Shown: piece after piece, positions 25,307 through 34,168 of the stretch | How the letters are laid out: each line of letters opens with the position of its first letter | Position numbering within the stretch: the stretch's first letter is position 1 | DNA from: Pontibacter flavimaris | GTDB lineage: Bacteria; Bacteroidota; Bacteroidia; Cytophagales; Hymenobacteraceae | Assembly (NCBI RefSeq): GCF_001907195.1 | Contig: NZ_LVWA01000003.1 | Span: 496,001 to 560,000, forward strand | DNA: 64,000 nt | Reading direction: 5' to 3' | Program-made: the position numbers and the translations under genes | The notes under the pieces: model-generated | The model's input: the letters and a program-made list of their open reading frames with translations, nothing else | What the model was told of the DNA's origin: nothing | The model's database searches: none

Positions 25307-25990
25307 ATGGAATCAAACTATTGGAACAGGGATAGGGACAGCAACGAGCGCAACCGCAACCAGGGCCGCCGCCAGGTGGACGAGGACAGCTACCGTGGCG
25401 CCTACCGGCTGGACACCACCAGCGACCACCGCAACGAAACGACCTGGGACGGCTTCGGCAGCACAGATAGAAGCCGCCGCCGCGACAACGACTATAATCA
25501 AAATTACAACCGCGATTACAACAGAGATTATAACAGGAACTACAACGAGGACAGCCGCAACCGGGGCTACGACCACGACAACTATAACACCGACAGCCGC
25601 TACCGCGACCAGGGCGACAAGCATTACCGCAGCAGCAACTACGCCGACTGGAACGACCGGGACCACTACCGCAGCAATGATTACGGAAACGATGATGGAA
25701 GCCGCCAGCACCGCAGCGTGCGCGACCGCATGGACGAGCGCGACAGGTATGGCAGCAGCAACTTTAACGCCAGCTATGGCCCCGACCACTACGGACAGGG
25801 CGGCGGCGAGAACTACGGCAACCAGGCCGGCTCCCTCAGCTACGGCTACGATGGCACCAGCAACTACGACCCCGACTGGAACCGCCACTACGACCCGCTG
25901 AGCGGCAGGCGCCGGAGCTACCACGGCAACTATACCAGCCGCAACCCAAGGCACGACCGTTACAGCTCCGGCAGTGACGAGCGGGACTAA
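25307..25990 (+). CDS. Disordered Asn/Tyr/Arg/Asp-rich protein 3
   Basis: 227 residues from ATG at 25307 (MESNYWNRDRDSNERNRN). Wholly hydrophilic. Residues 62-82 are a short tandem of the unit YNRD (DYNQNYNRDYNRDYNRNYN), encoded by a 12-base repeat in DNA around 25490-25555. The tail is basic (SGRRRSYHGNYTSRNPRHDR). No export signal or fold. Same composition as proteins 1 and 2 but on the opposite strand, which argues that all three are real genes. Followed 72 bases later by the small hydrophilic gene at 26063. Confidence 0.8.
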   Translation: MESNYWNRDRDSNERNRNQGRRQVDEDSYRGAYRLDTTSDHRNETTWDGFGSTDRSRRRDNDYNQNYNRDYNRDYNRNYNEDSRNRGYDHDNYNTDSRYRDQGDKHYRSSNYADWNDRDHYRSNDYGNDDGSRQHRSVRDRMDERDRYGSSNFNASYGPDHYGQGGGENYGNQAGSLSYGYDGTSNYDPDWNRHYDPLSGRRRSYHGNYTSRNPRHDRYSSGSDERD

Positions 25991-26062
25991 CGTATAAAGT
26001 ATAAACAAGTATAAAGGAGACCAGAAACCAGGCTCTATTATTAACTTAAACCATTTAGAAAG

Positions 26063-26299
26063 ATGAACAAGAACGATAAGAATAAAGACAAGCTCAAGAA
26101 CGAGGACCTTAACAAGACGATGAACAAAGGCAACAAGGTGCCCAACATCAACCCCACCGGCCAGCGCCAGGACATTGATAACGCCGAGGCCAAACGAGGC
26201 GACGTGGGCGGGGTGCCATCGCAGAAAAGCGGCAGCCGCGGCAGCGCTGATGTGCAGGACGGCGGAAGCGATGTAGGCAGCAGCGCCGGCAGCCACTAA
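26063..26299 (+). CDS. Small disordered Lys/Asn/Asp/Gly-rich protein
   Basis: 78 residues from ATG. Starts MNKNDKNKDKLKNEDLNKTM and ends SDVGSSAGSH; nearly no hydrophobic residues. Recalls short hydrophilin-like proteins of stress cassettes, but no family is recognised. Same strand as protein 3 and followed by a strong terminator, so protein 3 and this gene likely share a transcript. Confidence 0.72.
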   Translation: MNKNDKNKDKLKNEDLNKTMNKGNKVPNINPTGQRQDIDNAEAKRGDVGGVPSQKSGSRGSADVQDGGSDVGSSAGSH

Positions 26300-26314
26300 T
26301 CTTTTAAAGTATAA

Positions 26315-26354
26315 AAACAGCGAAAGCCACCCATATAGGTGGCTTTCGCTGTTT
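26315..26354. terminator. Strong bidirectional terminator
   Basis: A perfect 17-bp stem, 26315-26331 with 26338-26354 (core CAGCGAAAGCCACC), over a six-base loop, with A-rich DNA before and T-rich after. Separates the small disordered-protein gene (+) from the membrane gene (-). Confidence 0.9.
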
Positions 26355-26387
26355 CAGAAGTATACTAGTAATAACGTAAATGCTATT

Positions 26388-26633
26388 CTACTGCAGTTCC
26401 TCTTGCTCCATGTACTCCCACATGGCATCTTCGCTGGCGCCGCTCTTGGCCGCGTAGATCAGCATGGTGGTGTACACGCCAATCAGCAGGAAGCTCAGGG
26501 GAATTGAGAAAACAAACGATACGATCAGTGTTTTAATCGGGTCCGGCTTGGATCTCATTTTGGTGGAGGCATACCAAAAGAACAGCACGTTGAAAATACC
26601 GGAGAATGCAATTAGGTTGATGATGTCTAGCAT
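26388..26633 (-). CDS. Small two-helix membrane protein, unknown function
   Basis: 81 residues from ATG at 26633. Two membrane segments, about 4-22 (IINLIAFSGIFNVLFFWYA) and 37-60 (IVSFVFSIPLSFLLIGVYTTM), joined by a basic loop KMRSKPDPIK, with an acidic tail EDAMWEYMEQEELQ. Not recognised. Convergent with the disordered-protein cluster. Confidence 0.75.
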   Translation of the reverse strand: MLDIINLIAFSGIFNVLFFWYASTKMRSKPDPIKTLIVSFVFSIPLSFLLIGVYTTMLIYAAKSGASEDAMWEYMEQEELQ

Positions 26634-27150
26634 TGGCTAAAAGTTAGATTGCCTGTGAATGCTGTGTTGCGCACTGTTGCTGAAAACATGTACTTTAACA
26701 GCATTGGTTTTAAATCGTTTACTAACTGTCGTCGGTCGTTTTGTATTTCCCGGCTAGCTTTTTCCGGAACTGCTTGATGCAATTTAGAAGACTACCTTTA
26801 AAAATACAAGTATAAATAAAATAAAATTTACAGAATCGTAACATTGATATAAATAGACTCTTTACTATATATCAACATGTTAATGCATACAGATTAACAA
26901 CCAACGATCTCATACCTGGTAAAGGGTATGGCTTATTAATGCAATATGCTTCTTAAAAGTTTCCCGGTTGCGTGCCGTATTCCCCTTATTTCGTATGGCC
27001 TCTCAGAGGTGTAGCCGCATAAAGGCAGGAAATACAACTACCTATCCTCCCGCAGGTGATGCGTTAATGTTTATATTTGCGAATCTGCTCTTGAATAACC
27101 ATACTTTCAGGGGCACATAGACCGACAATCCTCAACCCGCTGACTTTACT
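26634..27150. other. Intergenic gap of 517 bases
   Basis: AT-rich in the middle (26800-26900). Holds the presumed promoter of the minus-strand membrane gene and, at 27072-27079, a perfect TATATTTG -7 box for the TetR gene. No reading frame or RNA gene was convincing. Confidence 0.5.
27072..27079 (+). promoter_or_regulatory. -7 box for the TetR-family gene
   Basis: TATATTTG fits TAnnTTTG exactly, 72 bases before the ATG. No TTG at the expected distance, so the call rests on the -7 box alone. Confidence 0.5.
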
Positions 27151-27768
27151 ATGAAGGCTCAGGAAACCCCACGCGACAGAATTTTAGCCGAGGCGAAGGC
27201 CCTGTTCTTTACCCAGGGCTATAGCAAAGTGCTGATGGCGGACCTGGCAAGGCGCCTGGGCATGAGCAAGAAAACGTTGTATCAGCACTTTCCGGGCAAG
27301 GAGGAGCTGCTGAGTAGCATCATCCGGCAGCATGGGCAGGACATACAGCAGGAGGTGGAGCGAACTTTGGCAGACGAGAGCCTGCCCTTCCCGGACAAGA
27401 CGCGGCGCATTTTCGGCTATGTGGGCACCAAACTGCACGACATCAACCCGGACTTTGTGGTGGATATCCGGAAAAACGCTCCTTCGGCGTGGCTGCACCT
27501 GCAAAAGTATAAAACCGATGCCGCTTTTCTCCGGTTCAGCGCCCTGCTGGACGAAGGCTACCGGGAGGGCTATGTTCGCGCGGACGTGAACCGTACCATG
27601 GCCGTGCTGCTTTACGCCAGCGCCCTGGAGACGATCCTGAACCCCGACTTCACCGAGCAGGTTCCGAAAGAACTGATGCAGGAGCTGCCCAAGACGCCTG
27701 GTGAGGTCTTCGATGGCCTGGTAAAGATCATCTTCAAGGGCATTCTGCGTCAGGATACGGAAGTATAA
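27151..27768 (+). CDS. TetR/AcrR family transcriptional regulator
   Basis: 205 residues. N-terminal helix-turn-helix (8-55): RDRILAEAKALFFTQGYSKVLMADLARRLGMSKKTLYQHFPGKEELL, the classic TetR pattern. The C-terminal ligand-binding domain is helical and not diagnostic. Known: such repressors usually control neighbouring transport or detoxification genes. Here the next genes (YqhD-like and CurA-like oxidoreductases) are convergent, so a regulatory link to them is only a guess. Confidence 0.92.
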   Translation: MKAQETPRDRILAEAKALFFTQGYSKVLMADLARRLGMSKKTLYQHFPGKEELLSSIIRQHGQDIQQEVERTLADESLPFPDKTRRIFGYVGTKLHDINPDFVVDIRKNAPSAWLHLQKYKTDAAFLRFSALLDEGYREGYVRADVNRTMAVLLYASALETILNPDFTEQVPKELMQELPKTPGEVFDGLVKIIFKGILRQDTEV

Positions 27769-27826
27769 AGTATGGGCAAGGCCGCTGCAGTTACCCTTGC
27801 AGCGGCCTTGCCCATACTTTATACTT
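27761..27826. terminator. 29-bp perfect hairpin between convergent genes, carrying the motif in its arms
   Basis: Arms 27761-27789 and 27798-27826 are exact reverse complements over 29 bases with an eight-base loop. The outer parts are AAGTATAAAGTATG and CATACTTTATACTT, so the motif is part of the stem, around a GGGCAAGGCCGCTGCA core. The first arm overlaps the TetR stop codon. Confidence 0.9.
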
Positions 27827-27844
27827 CTACGTTCTACCTATACT

Positions 27845-29002
27845 TTACAGGCTCAGCAAGAGTATTTCTTTCACATCCTGGATCTGGATATCGGCGCGCT
27901 CGCCCAGGTCCTTCACCCCACGCTGCTCAAAACGGGAGATGATGGTATGGATGGTGTCCTCCCCCACCTCGTAATCCGAGAGGCGCGTTTTAATGTCCAG
28001 CGATTCGAAGAAGGCAATGGTGGCCTGGATGGTCGCCTCCAGGCGCTCATCCTCGGTGCCGCTGGTCACATTCCAGATACGCTCACCGTACTGCAGCAGC
28101 TTCTCCTTCTTGGTCTCGCTTTTATACCGTAGCAAAGCAGGGAACACGATGCCCAAGGTACGGGCATGGTCGATGCCGTGCAGGGCCGTTAGCTCATGAG
28201 CAATGTAGTGGGTAGCCCAGTCCGTTGGCACCCCCACCCGGATCACGCCATTCAGCGCCATGGTGGCGGCCCACATAAAGTTGGCCATGGTGTCATAGTC
28301 CTGCGGGTTCTGCACCGCCTTTGGTCCCTCTTCCTTCAGGGTGAGAAGTATGGCCTCCGCAAAGCGGTCTTGCAGCGGCGCGTTTACCGGGTAGGTCAGG
28401 TACTGCTCCAGCACATGCGAGAACGCATCCGCCACCCCGTTGCTGATCTGACGAACCGGCAGCGTAAACGTCGTTTCCGGGTCGAGCACCGAGAATTTGG
28501 GGAAAGTATGGGGACTGCCAAACGACAGTTTCTCCTTAATAGATACCCGGTTGATAACGGCGCCGGAGTTCATTTCAGAGCCCGTGGCCGGCAGGGTAAG
28601 CACCGCACCGAACGGAGCCGCCCTGGTTACAGGCTCGCGCTTGGCCATGATATCCCAGGGGTCCTCGCCCTCATACGCCATCGCCGCCACAATAAACTTG
28701 GTCCCATCAATCACGGAGCCTCCGCCCACCGCCAGGAAGAAATCAACCTTCTTCTCCTTGGCAAGCGCCACGGCCTTCATCAGCGTTTCGTAGTGCGGGT
28801 TGGGCTCAATGCCCCCGAACTCGCTCACCTGAAAGCCCTTGAGCGCCTCCATCACCTGGTCGTACACGCCGTTCTGCTTGATGCTGCCGCCGCCATAGGT
28901 CACCATGACGTGCGCCCCTGCCGGAATTTCCTTGCTGATAGCACTGATCTGTCCTTTTCCGAACAGGATTTTCACGGGGTTATAAAAAGTGAAGTTATTC
29001 AT
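27845..29002 (-). CDS. Iron-containing alcohol dehydrogenase, YqhD-like
   Basis: 385 residues, the family's usual length. N-terminal NAD(P) part: YNPVKILFGKGQI, VMVTYGGGSIKQNGVYDQV, FFLAVGGGSVIDGTKF. Metal ligands lie in GVADAFSHVLEQY (Asp and His) and ELTALHGIDHARTLGIV (two His). Known: YqhD is an NADPH-dependent aldehyde reductase acting on short-chain and lipid-peroxidation aldehydes. Cytoplasmic. The next gene on the strand, 114 bases beyond the 29002 start, is another reductase of reactive carbonyls, so a shared detoxification role is plausible. Confidence 0.92.
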   Translation of the reverse strand: MNNFTFYNPVKILFGKGQISAISKEIPAGAHVMVTYGGGSIKQNGVYDQVMEALKGFQVSEFGGIEPNPHYETLMKAVALAKEKKVDFFLAVGGGSVIDGTKFIVAAMAYEGEDPWDIMAKREPVTRAAPFGAVLTLPATGSEMNSGAVINRVSIKEKLSFGSPHTFPKFSVLDPETTFTLPVRQISNGVADAFSHVLEQYLTYPVNAPLQDRFAEAILLTLKEEGPKAVQNPQDYDTMANFMWAATMALNGVIRVGVPTDWATHYIAHELTALHGIDHARTLGIVFPALLRYKSETKKEKLLQYGERIWNVTSGTEDERLEATIQATIAFFESLDIKTRLSDYEVGEDTIHTIISRFEQRGVKDLGERADIQIQDVKEILLLSL

Positions 29003-29115
29003 AGTTGTTTAAAATGGATTTTCTTGTTTTAAGATGACGGGTGCCGCCATACTTTACTATACTTCTTGAGAACCGGAGCGCGGCGCAACCATACTTTGCC
29101 TCTGGCCACTGCCGG

Positions 29116-30129
29116 TTATACTTCCCGCTCAGCCACTTTCACCAATTGCTTGCCCGTGTTCTGCCCGGTAAAGAGCCCCAGGAACGCCTTCGGAATATTG
29201 TCGAAGCCCTCCGTGATGGTCTCCTGGTACTGAAGCTTGCCCTCCTGCACCCATCCCGCCAGGTCCTTGGCAGCCCGGTCAAAGTCTTTGGCATAGTCAC
29301 TCACGATAAAGCCTTTCATCAGGGCGCTTTTCTTCAACAGGATAGGCTCCACGCGCATGCCGCTGGGCACCGAAGTATGGTTATAGTAGGCAATTTGGCC
29401 GCAGATGGCAATCCGAGCAAATTTATTCAATGCCAGGTAAACCGCGTCCGAGATCTCGCCGCCCACATTATCAAAGTATACATCCACGCCATCCGGACAG
29501 GCCGCTGCCATGGCCTGGTTCATGTTACCGGTGCTTTTGTAGTTGATGGCTTCATCAAAGCCCAGCTCCTCCTTCAGGTAGGCGACTTTCTCATCCGATC
29601 CGGCCACACCCACCACCCGGCAGCCTTTCAGCTTGGCGATCTGACCTACCACTGTTCCCACAGCGCCCGCCGCTCCCGACACGACCACCGTCTCGCCCGG
29701 CTTCGGCTCACCGATATAGAGCAGGCCAAAATACGCGGTGAGGCCCGGCATTCCTAAAATGCCTAAATGATAACTTAAGGGGGTAATATCCGGGTTGATG
29801 GTGCTCAGGCCTTTACCGCTGTGGATGCTATACTGCTGCCACGGCAGGTTCCCGAGCACCACGGTTCCTTTCGGAAGCCCTTCGTTCCGGCTTTGTACAA
29901 CCTCCGCCACCACGCCGCCCGTAACCGGCTCGCCGACCGCATAGGGCGCTACATAGGATTCCGCGTCGCTCATGCGGCCGCGCATGTACGGGTCCACAGA
30001 TACGTACAGCGACTTGAGCAGCACCTGCCCTTCCTGTAGTTCCGGCACCTGGTGCTCCTCAAACCTGAAATTTTCCTGAGCAGGCATCCCCGTAGGGCGG
30101 TTGGCCAGCAGTATAGTTTTATTTTTCAT
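29116..30129 (-). CDS. NADP-dependent MDR oxidoreductase, CurA/prostaglandin reductase-like
   Basis: 337 residues. Zinc-free medium-chain reductase: YVSVDPYMRGRMSD near the start, GMPGLTAYFGLLYIGEPKPGETV, the Rossmann motif SGAAGAVGTVVGQIAK, and FDNVGGEISDAVY, all typical of the leukotriene B4 dehydrogenase/CurA group. Known: these reduce the double bond of alpha,beta-unsaturated carbonyls with NADPH. Upstream on the transcript of the YqhD-like gene; separated from bshB1 by a hairpin terminator. Confidence 0.93.
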   Translation of the reverse strand: MKNKTILLANRPTGMPAQENFRFEEHQVPELQEGQVLLKSLYVSVDPYMRGRMSDAESYVAPYAVGEPVTGGVVAEVVQSRNEGLPKGTVVLGNLPWQQYSIHSGKGLSTINPDITPLSYHLGILGMPGLTAYFGLLYIGEPKPGETVVVSGAAGAVGTVVGQIAKLKGCRVVGVAGSDEKVAYLKEELGFDEAINYKSTGNMNQAMAAACPDGVDVYFDNVGGEISDAVYLALNKFARIAICGQIAYYNHTSVPSGMRVEPILLKKSALMKGFIVSDYAKDFDRAAKDLAGWVQEGKLQYQETITEGFDNIPKAFLGLFTGQNTGKQLVKVAEREV

Positions 30130-30201
30130 AGCGAAATAGTCGTCGTGTTCTGATTAAAACCAAACCAGTCAGGGGGCGCATTTGTTCATCGCACAGCCCA
30201 T

Positions 30202-30256
30202 AAAGTATAAAGGGGAGAACCGCAGCTTTGAACTACAACTCTCCCCTTTATACTTT
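30202..30256 (-). terminator. Terminator with AAAGTATAAA arms between bshB1 and the oxidoreductase
   Basis: AAAGTATAAAGGGGAGA (30202-30218) pairs exactly with TCTCCCCTTTATACTTT (30240-30256) over a 21-base loop. The motif forms the outer ten bases of each arm. Confidence 0.8.
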
Positions 30257-30299
30257 AAAAATGATGTGTTTTGTTATGCCGGCGCGCAACGCCATACTT

Positions 30300-31019
30300 C
30301 TAAAGAAGGTCAAACATATTCCTTACACCCAGATGGCGCTCCTTGGTGAAACCCTCCCCGTAGGTTGCCCCAATAGCATGGCCCAGTTCTTTTGCCCTTG
30401 CGGTAATGAACTCCAGAAACTCCGGCGAGGAGATGTACGTGTTCGGGGATGAGTCGTCGGGGTTATGGAACTGGGACCTGAAGGCGCGGACGGCCTCCAT
30501 TTTCTTCTCCCAGTACGGCGTTACGTCCACTACAAAGTCCGGGCTGATCAGGCGGTCCTGGATGTAGTGGTAAACAGCTTTCGGGCGCCAGGCCTCCTGC
30601 ACCGCCCCATCCGTATCCTGCGTCTCGATCATTCTGAGGCCGGCTTTAAAGCAGGATTCCGACACGAGCTCTGCACCCCGGCCATGGTCCGGGTGGCGGT
30701 CGTGGATGGCGTTGGCGATCACGATCTCCGGTTTATACTTGCGCAGCATCTCCATCACCTTTAGCTGGTGCTCGCGGTCGTTGCGGAAGAAGCCATCGGC
30801 AAAGCCAAGGTTCTCGCGCACGCTCACGCCCATAATCCGGGCGGCATCCTCCCCTTCCTTTAGCCGCGTTTCCGGTGTACCGCGCGTGCCCAACTCTCCC
30901 ACCGTCAGGTCCACTATCCCTACCTTTCGGCCAGCTGCTATGTGGGCTATCAGCGTACCGGCGCAGCCCAGCTCAATGTCGTCGGGGTGCGAGGCAAAAG
31001 CAAGTATGTCTAATTTCAT
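30300..31019 (-). CDS. bshB1: Bacillithiol biosynthesis deacetylase BshB1
   Basis: 239 residues. LmbE/PIG-L fold: zinc motif ASHPDDIELGC (His11, Asp13, Asp14) and HDRHPDHGRGAEL, then a long helical part ending EGFTKERHLGVRNMFDLL, which is typical of BshB1. Known: removes the acetyl group from GlcNAc-malate, the second step of bacillithiol synthesis. Bacillithiol is the low-molecular-weight thiol of this phylum and of Bacilli. Cytoplasmic. Twelve bases from the stop of the M23 peptidase gene upstream of it, so probably cotranscribed. Confidence 0.93.
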   Translation of the reverse strand: MKLDILAFASHPDDIELGCAGTLIAHIAAGRKVGIVDLTVGELGTRGTPETRLKEGEDAARIMGVSVRENLGFADGFFRNDREHQLKVMEMLRKYKPEIVIANAIHDRHPDHGRGAELVSESCFKAGLRMIETQDTDGAVQEAWRPKAVYHYIQDRLISPDFVVDVTPYWEKKMEAVRAFRSQFHNPDDSSPNTYISSPEFLEFITARAKELGHAIGATYGEGFTKERHLGVRNMFDLL

Positions 31020-31031
31020 GTGATACTATGT

Positions 31032-32078
31032 TTATCTTATGCGCAGGGATCTCCCTACACGCAGGGTAGTACGTGTACTAATCCCATTTAGTCGGGTTAA
31101 CTGGCTGACGGACACGCCATACCGCTTGGCTATGCCGGAGAGCGTATCACCGCCCCGCACTTTGTGGTACGCCGCCCGGCGGCCGCTGCTGCTACTGCTC
31201 TTGGCGCGGTTGGCGTAGTTGAACACGGCGGAGGTGATCTGGTAGCTTTCGCCCTTCAATAGGTAATCCGGGAAATCATAGATGTTCTCCGGGTCCAGCG
31301 GGTTGCCCTGGTAGCGCACTTCATAGTGCAGGTGCGGCCCGGAGCTGCGGCCCGTGCTTCCGCCCAATCCTATCACCTCGCCTGCCTTCACATAGTCGCC
31401 TGTTTTGGAGATGGTCCTGCTCATGTGGCCGTAGAGCGTTTCCAGGCCGTTGTAGTGGCGCAACACGATGTAATTGCCGTAGCCACCGCCGTCCCACTTG
31501 TTGATCCGCACCACACCATCGAAGGCCGCGTAAATGGAGTCGCCGGTATCCAGGTCGATGTCCGTACCATAGTGCCAGCGGCCGCTGCGGGGCCCGAACC
31601 TGCTCGTGATCGGGGTTTTCTCCAGGGGCATCTTATACTCCCGGTTATTCTCCGGGTCATAAAGCTGGATGTCCACTGTATCCTTCAGCTGGCGGCTGTC
31701 CATGCGGTATGGGTTGATGTTGCGCGTGTCCCAAATCGCATAGTAGCCGGCAATCCGGATCCAGGTAGAATCCACCAACACCTCTTCCGACATCTCCACA
31801 ATGTGCTGCTCCCCCAGGTCAAGCTCCGAAGTGTCCTCGCTTACAATGGAGAGCTCTTTCTTGGGGTTGAAGTAGATGGACTGGTCGGCGTCAGAGTCAT
31901 CATCCGGGAAATCCTCATACTTGATCAGGATCGTCGTATCCGGGCGTACATACTGTATCTTGGGTGTCTTTACCTTAAACAGGTCTTTCACCTTGCTCTG
32001 GCCCATGGCGCCTGAGGCGCTGCACAGCAGGCAGAAACAAAACAGTACAAAAGTTAAGGGGGCTTTGTTCTTTGACAT
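31032..32078 (-). CDS. M23 peptidase with C-terminal LysM, exported
   Basis: 348 residues from ATG at 32078 (or 32084); longer frames lack a sensible start before the signal peptide LTFVLFCFCLLCSASGAMGQ. Order: a variable region, then the M23 (LytM) domain with TSRFGPRSGRWHYGTDIDL (His and Asp ligands) and GPHLHYEVRYQG (H.H), then a LysM module at the end (HKVRGGDTLSGIAKRYGVSV). Known: zinc endopeptidase that cuts peptidoglycan cross-links, or an inactive activator of amidases; the intact ligands favour activity. Located with bshB1 on one strand. Confidence 0.9.
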   Translation of the reverse strand: MSKNKAPLTFVLFCFCLLCSASGAMGQSKVKDLFKVKTPKIQYVRPDTTILIKYEDFPDDDSDADQSIYFNPKKELSIVSEDTSELDLGEQHIVEMSEEVLVDSTWIRIAGYYAIWDTRNINPYRMDSRQLKDTVDIQLYDPENNREYKMPLEKTPITSRFGPRSGRWHYGTDIDLDTGDSIYAAFDGVVRINKWDGGGYGNYIVLRHYNGLETLYGHMSRTISKTGDYVKAGEVIGLGGSTGRSSGPHLHYEVRYQGNPLDPENIYDFPDYLLKGESYQITSAVFNYANRAKSSSSSGRRAAYHKVRGGDTLSGIAKRYGVSVSQLTRLNGISTRTTLRVGRSLRIR

Positions 32079-32221
32079 TTGCATCAAGAGGTTGGCTGTG
32101 CTGCCTTCCCGCAGCACGTCTTTCGCTAAATAAAACTGCAGCACAGCCATTTTATTGTAATACACCTTCAGGCCTGATTTATACTTTAAATCCGCCACAA
32201 GCGTGCTAATGCATCATGAGA

Positions 32222-33160
32222 TTAGTGCATCCCCTTGGCAGCCAGGTACCGCTCCGCATCCAGGGCTGCCATACAGCCCGAGCCGGCGGCCGTAACGGCC
32301 TGGCGGTACGTATAGTCCTGCACATCGCCGCAGGCGAAAACGCCATCGATGTTGGTTTTGCTGGTTCCCGGGATCGTGCGAATATAGCCGTTCTCGTCCA
32401 GGTTCAGGTAATCAGCGAAAATAGCTGAGTTGGGCTCATGTCCGATCGCCACGAAGAACCCTTTCACCGGGATCTCGCGCAGCTCCCCGGTAAGGGCATT
32501 CTTCACGCGCACGGCCTCCACGGTCTGCTCCCCCAGGACCTCATCTGTCACCGTGTTCCACAGCACCTCGATGTTCTTCGTGTTCATCACGCGCTCCTGC
32601 ATGATGGTGGAGGCGCGCATCTCGTCGCGACGCACGATCATGTATACTTTGCTGCAAAGGTTGGAAAGGTAAGTGGCCTCCTCTGCCGCCGTGTCTCCTG
32701 CCCCTACAATGGCGACATCCTGACCACGGTAGAAGAAACCGTCGCACACAGCGCAGGCAGAAACGCCGTTGCCATTCAGCCTCGACTCCGACTCCATGCC
32801 CAGCCATTTGGCGGAGGCACCCGTAGAGATGATCACCGCGTCTGCCTCTATCGTCTTCTGGTCGTCGATGATCACCTTGTGCGGCTGCGAGGAAAAATCC
32901 ACGGCAGTAGCAATGCCATAGCGCACATCGGTGCCGAAACGCTCCGCCTGCTTTTTAAAATCCTCCATCATCTGCGGCCCGATTACCCCGTCGGGGTAGC
33001 CGGGGTAGTTCTCCACATCGTTGGTGATGGTGAGCTGGCCGCCGGGCTGCAGGCCTTGGTAGAGCACAGGGTTAAGACCGGCCCGGGAGGCATAAATTGC
33101 CGCTGTGTAGCCAGCAGGCCCGGATCCGATGATAAGGCACTTTACTTTTTCTATTTCCAT
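32222..33160 (-). CDS. trxB: Thioredoxin-disulfide reductase
   Basis: 312 residues from ATG at 33160 (MEIEKVKCLIIGSGPAG); the longer frame adds residues unlike any family member. FAD motif GSGPAGYTAAIYASRAGL, redox-active CAVCDG, NADPH motif VGAGDTAAEEATYL, and the C-terminal FACGDVQDYTYRQAVTAAGSG. Known: reduces thioredoxin with NADPH, cytoplasmic. Normal length. Separate unit from the M23 gene, 143 bases after it. Confidence 0.95.
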   Translation of the reverse strand: MEIEKVKCLIIGSGPAGYTAAIYASRAGLNPVLYQGLQPGGQLTITNDVENYPGYPDGVIGPQMMEDFKKQAERFGTDVRYGIATAVDFSSQPHKVIIDDQKTIEADAVIISTGASAKWLGMESESRLNGNGVSACAVCDGFFYRGQDVAIVGAGDTAAEEATYLSNLCSKVYMIVRRDEMRASTIMQERVMNTKNIEVLWNTVTDEVLGEQTVEAVRVKNALTGELREIPVKGFFVAIGHEPNSAIFADYLNLDENGYIRTIPGTSKTNIDGVFACGDVQDYTYRQAVTAAGSGCMAALDAERYLAAKGMH

Positions 33161-33260
33161 TACTGTTTCAGGGTCTGAAAGAAATTTGGTTGCAAGTATA
33201 CAAAATTTCTGTGCCTTTGCCTGCATTTGCTCTGGCAAAAGCCGCGGTATACAATACAAA

Positions 33261-33285
33261 AAGCCCGGGCTGCTGGCCCGGGCTT
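33261..33285 (-). terminator. Terminator of rpoD
   Basis: AAGCCCGGGC (33261-33270) pairs with GCCCGGGCTT (33276-33285) over five bases; on the minus strand TTTTTGTATT follows. Confidence 0.88.
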
Positions 33286-33304
33286 GGTAGTTGTTGCTCT
33301 GCGA

Positions 33305-34168
33305 TTAGCCTAAGTATGGCTTCAGTGCTTTGCTTCTGGAAGTATGGCGGAGCCTGCGGATGGCTTTCTCTTTGATCTGTCGCACGCGCTCGCGCGTCAG
33401 GTTAAACTTCTCTCCTATTTCCTCCAAGGTTAGGGAGTGCTCTCCGTTCAGCCCAAAGTATAAGGTGATCACATCAGCCTCGCGCTTGGTCAGCGTGGAA
33501 AGGGCGCGCTGCACTTCCTTACGGAGCGAGTCGTTCATCAGGCCCATGTCCGGAGACTCCTCGTCTTCGTTCTCGAGCACGTCCAGCAAACGGTTCTCCT
33601 CTCCCTGCACGAAAGGTGCATCCACCGATACGTGGCGACCGGATATCTTCAGGGTGTCTACCACCTCAGCGGTAGTCAGTTCCAGCACTTCGGCAATTTC
33701 CTCGGGCGATGGCTCCCGCTCGAACTTTTGCTCAAGCTCTGAGAATGATTTAGAGATTTTATTGAGTGAACCGACACGGTTGAGCGGCAAACGCACAATG
33801 CGCGACTGCTCTGCCAGTGCCTGCAGAATGGACTGACGGATCCACCAAACGGCATATGAAATAAACTTAAACCCTCTTGTTTCGTCAAATCGCTTGGCTG
33901 CTTTAATCAAACCGAGGTTGCCCTCGTTAATCAGGTCGCCCAACGAAAGGCCCTGGTTCTGATACTGCTTGGCCACGGACACGACAAAACGCAGGTTGGC
34001 TTTTGTTAATTTCTCAAGTGCAAACTGATCTCCTTCTTTAATTCTCTGTGCCAGCGACACCTCTTCGTCCGGAGTAAGCAAATCAACTTTGCCAATCTCC
34101 TGAAGGTATTTATCCAGTGACTGGCTCTCGCGGTTCGTTATCTGTTTGCTTATCTTGAGTTGTCTCAT
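33305..34168 (-). CDS. rpoD: Primary RNA polymerase sigma factor RpoD
   Basis: 287 residues, the short form usual in Bacteroidota, without region 1.1. Region 1.2 [19 protein letters not shown], region 2 [20 protein letters not shown] and [16 protein letters not shown], region 3 around 150-215, region 4 [21 protein letters not shown]. Known: sigma-A of this phylum reads TTG/TAnnTTTG promoters, which fits the boxes seen here. Ends at a clear terminator; no promoter identified with confidence. Confidence 0.95.
   Translation of the reverse strand: MRQLKISKQITNRESQSLDKYLQEIGKVDLLTPDEEVSLAQRIKEGDQFALEKLTKANLRFVVSVAKQYQNQGLSLGDLINEGNLGLIKAAKRFDETRGFKFISYAVWWIRQSILQALAEQSRIVRLPLNRVGSLNKISKSFSELEQKFEREPSPEEIAEVLELTTAEVVDTLKISGRHVSVDAPFVQGEENRLLDVLENEDEESPDMGLMNDSLRKEVQRALSTLTKREADVITLYFGLNGEHSLTLEEIGEKFNLTRERVRQIKEKAIRRLRHTSRSKALKPYLG

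Noticed and set aside
25485..25560. Short repeats resembling a CRISPR array
   Set aside because: The unit is 12 bases, in frame and coding for YNRD; no spacers. No CRISPR array or cas gene was seen anywhere.
23825..26296. Long Ala/Val-rich open frames opposite the disordered-protein genes (for example 24418-25242 + and 25313-26296 -)
   Set aside because: They are the complements of Tyr/Arg/Asp/Asn codons; their composition has no protein-like pattern and they lie opposite genes whose composition recurs on both strands.
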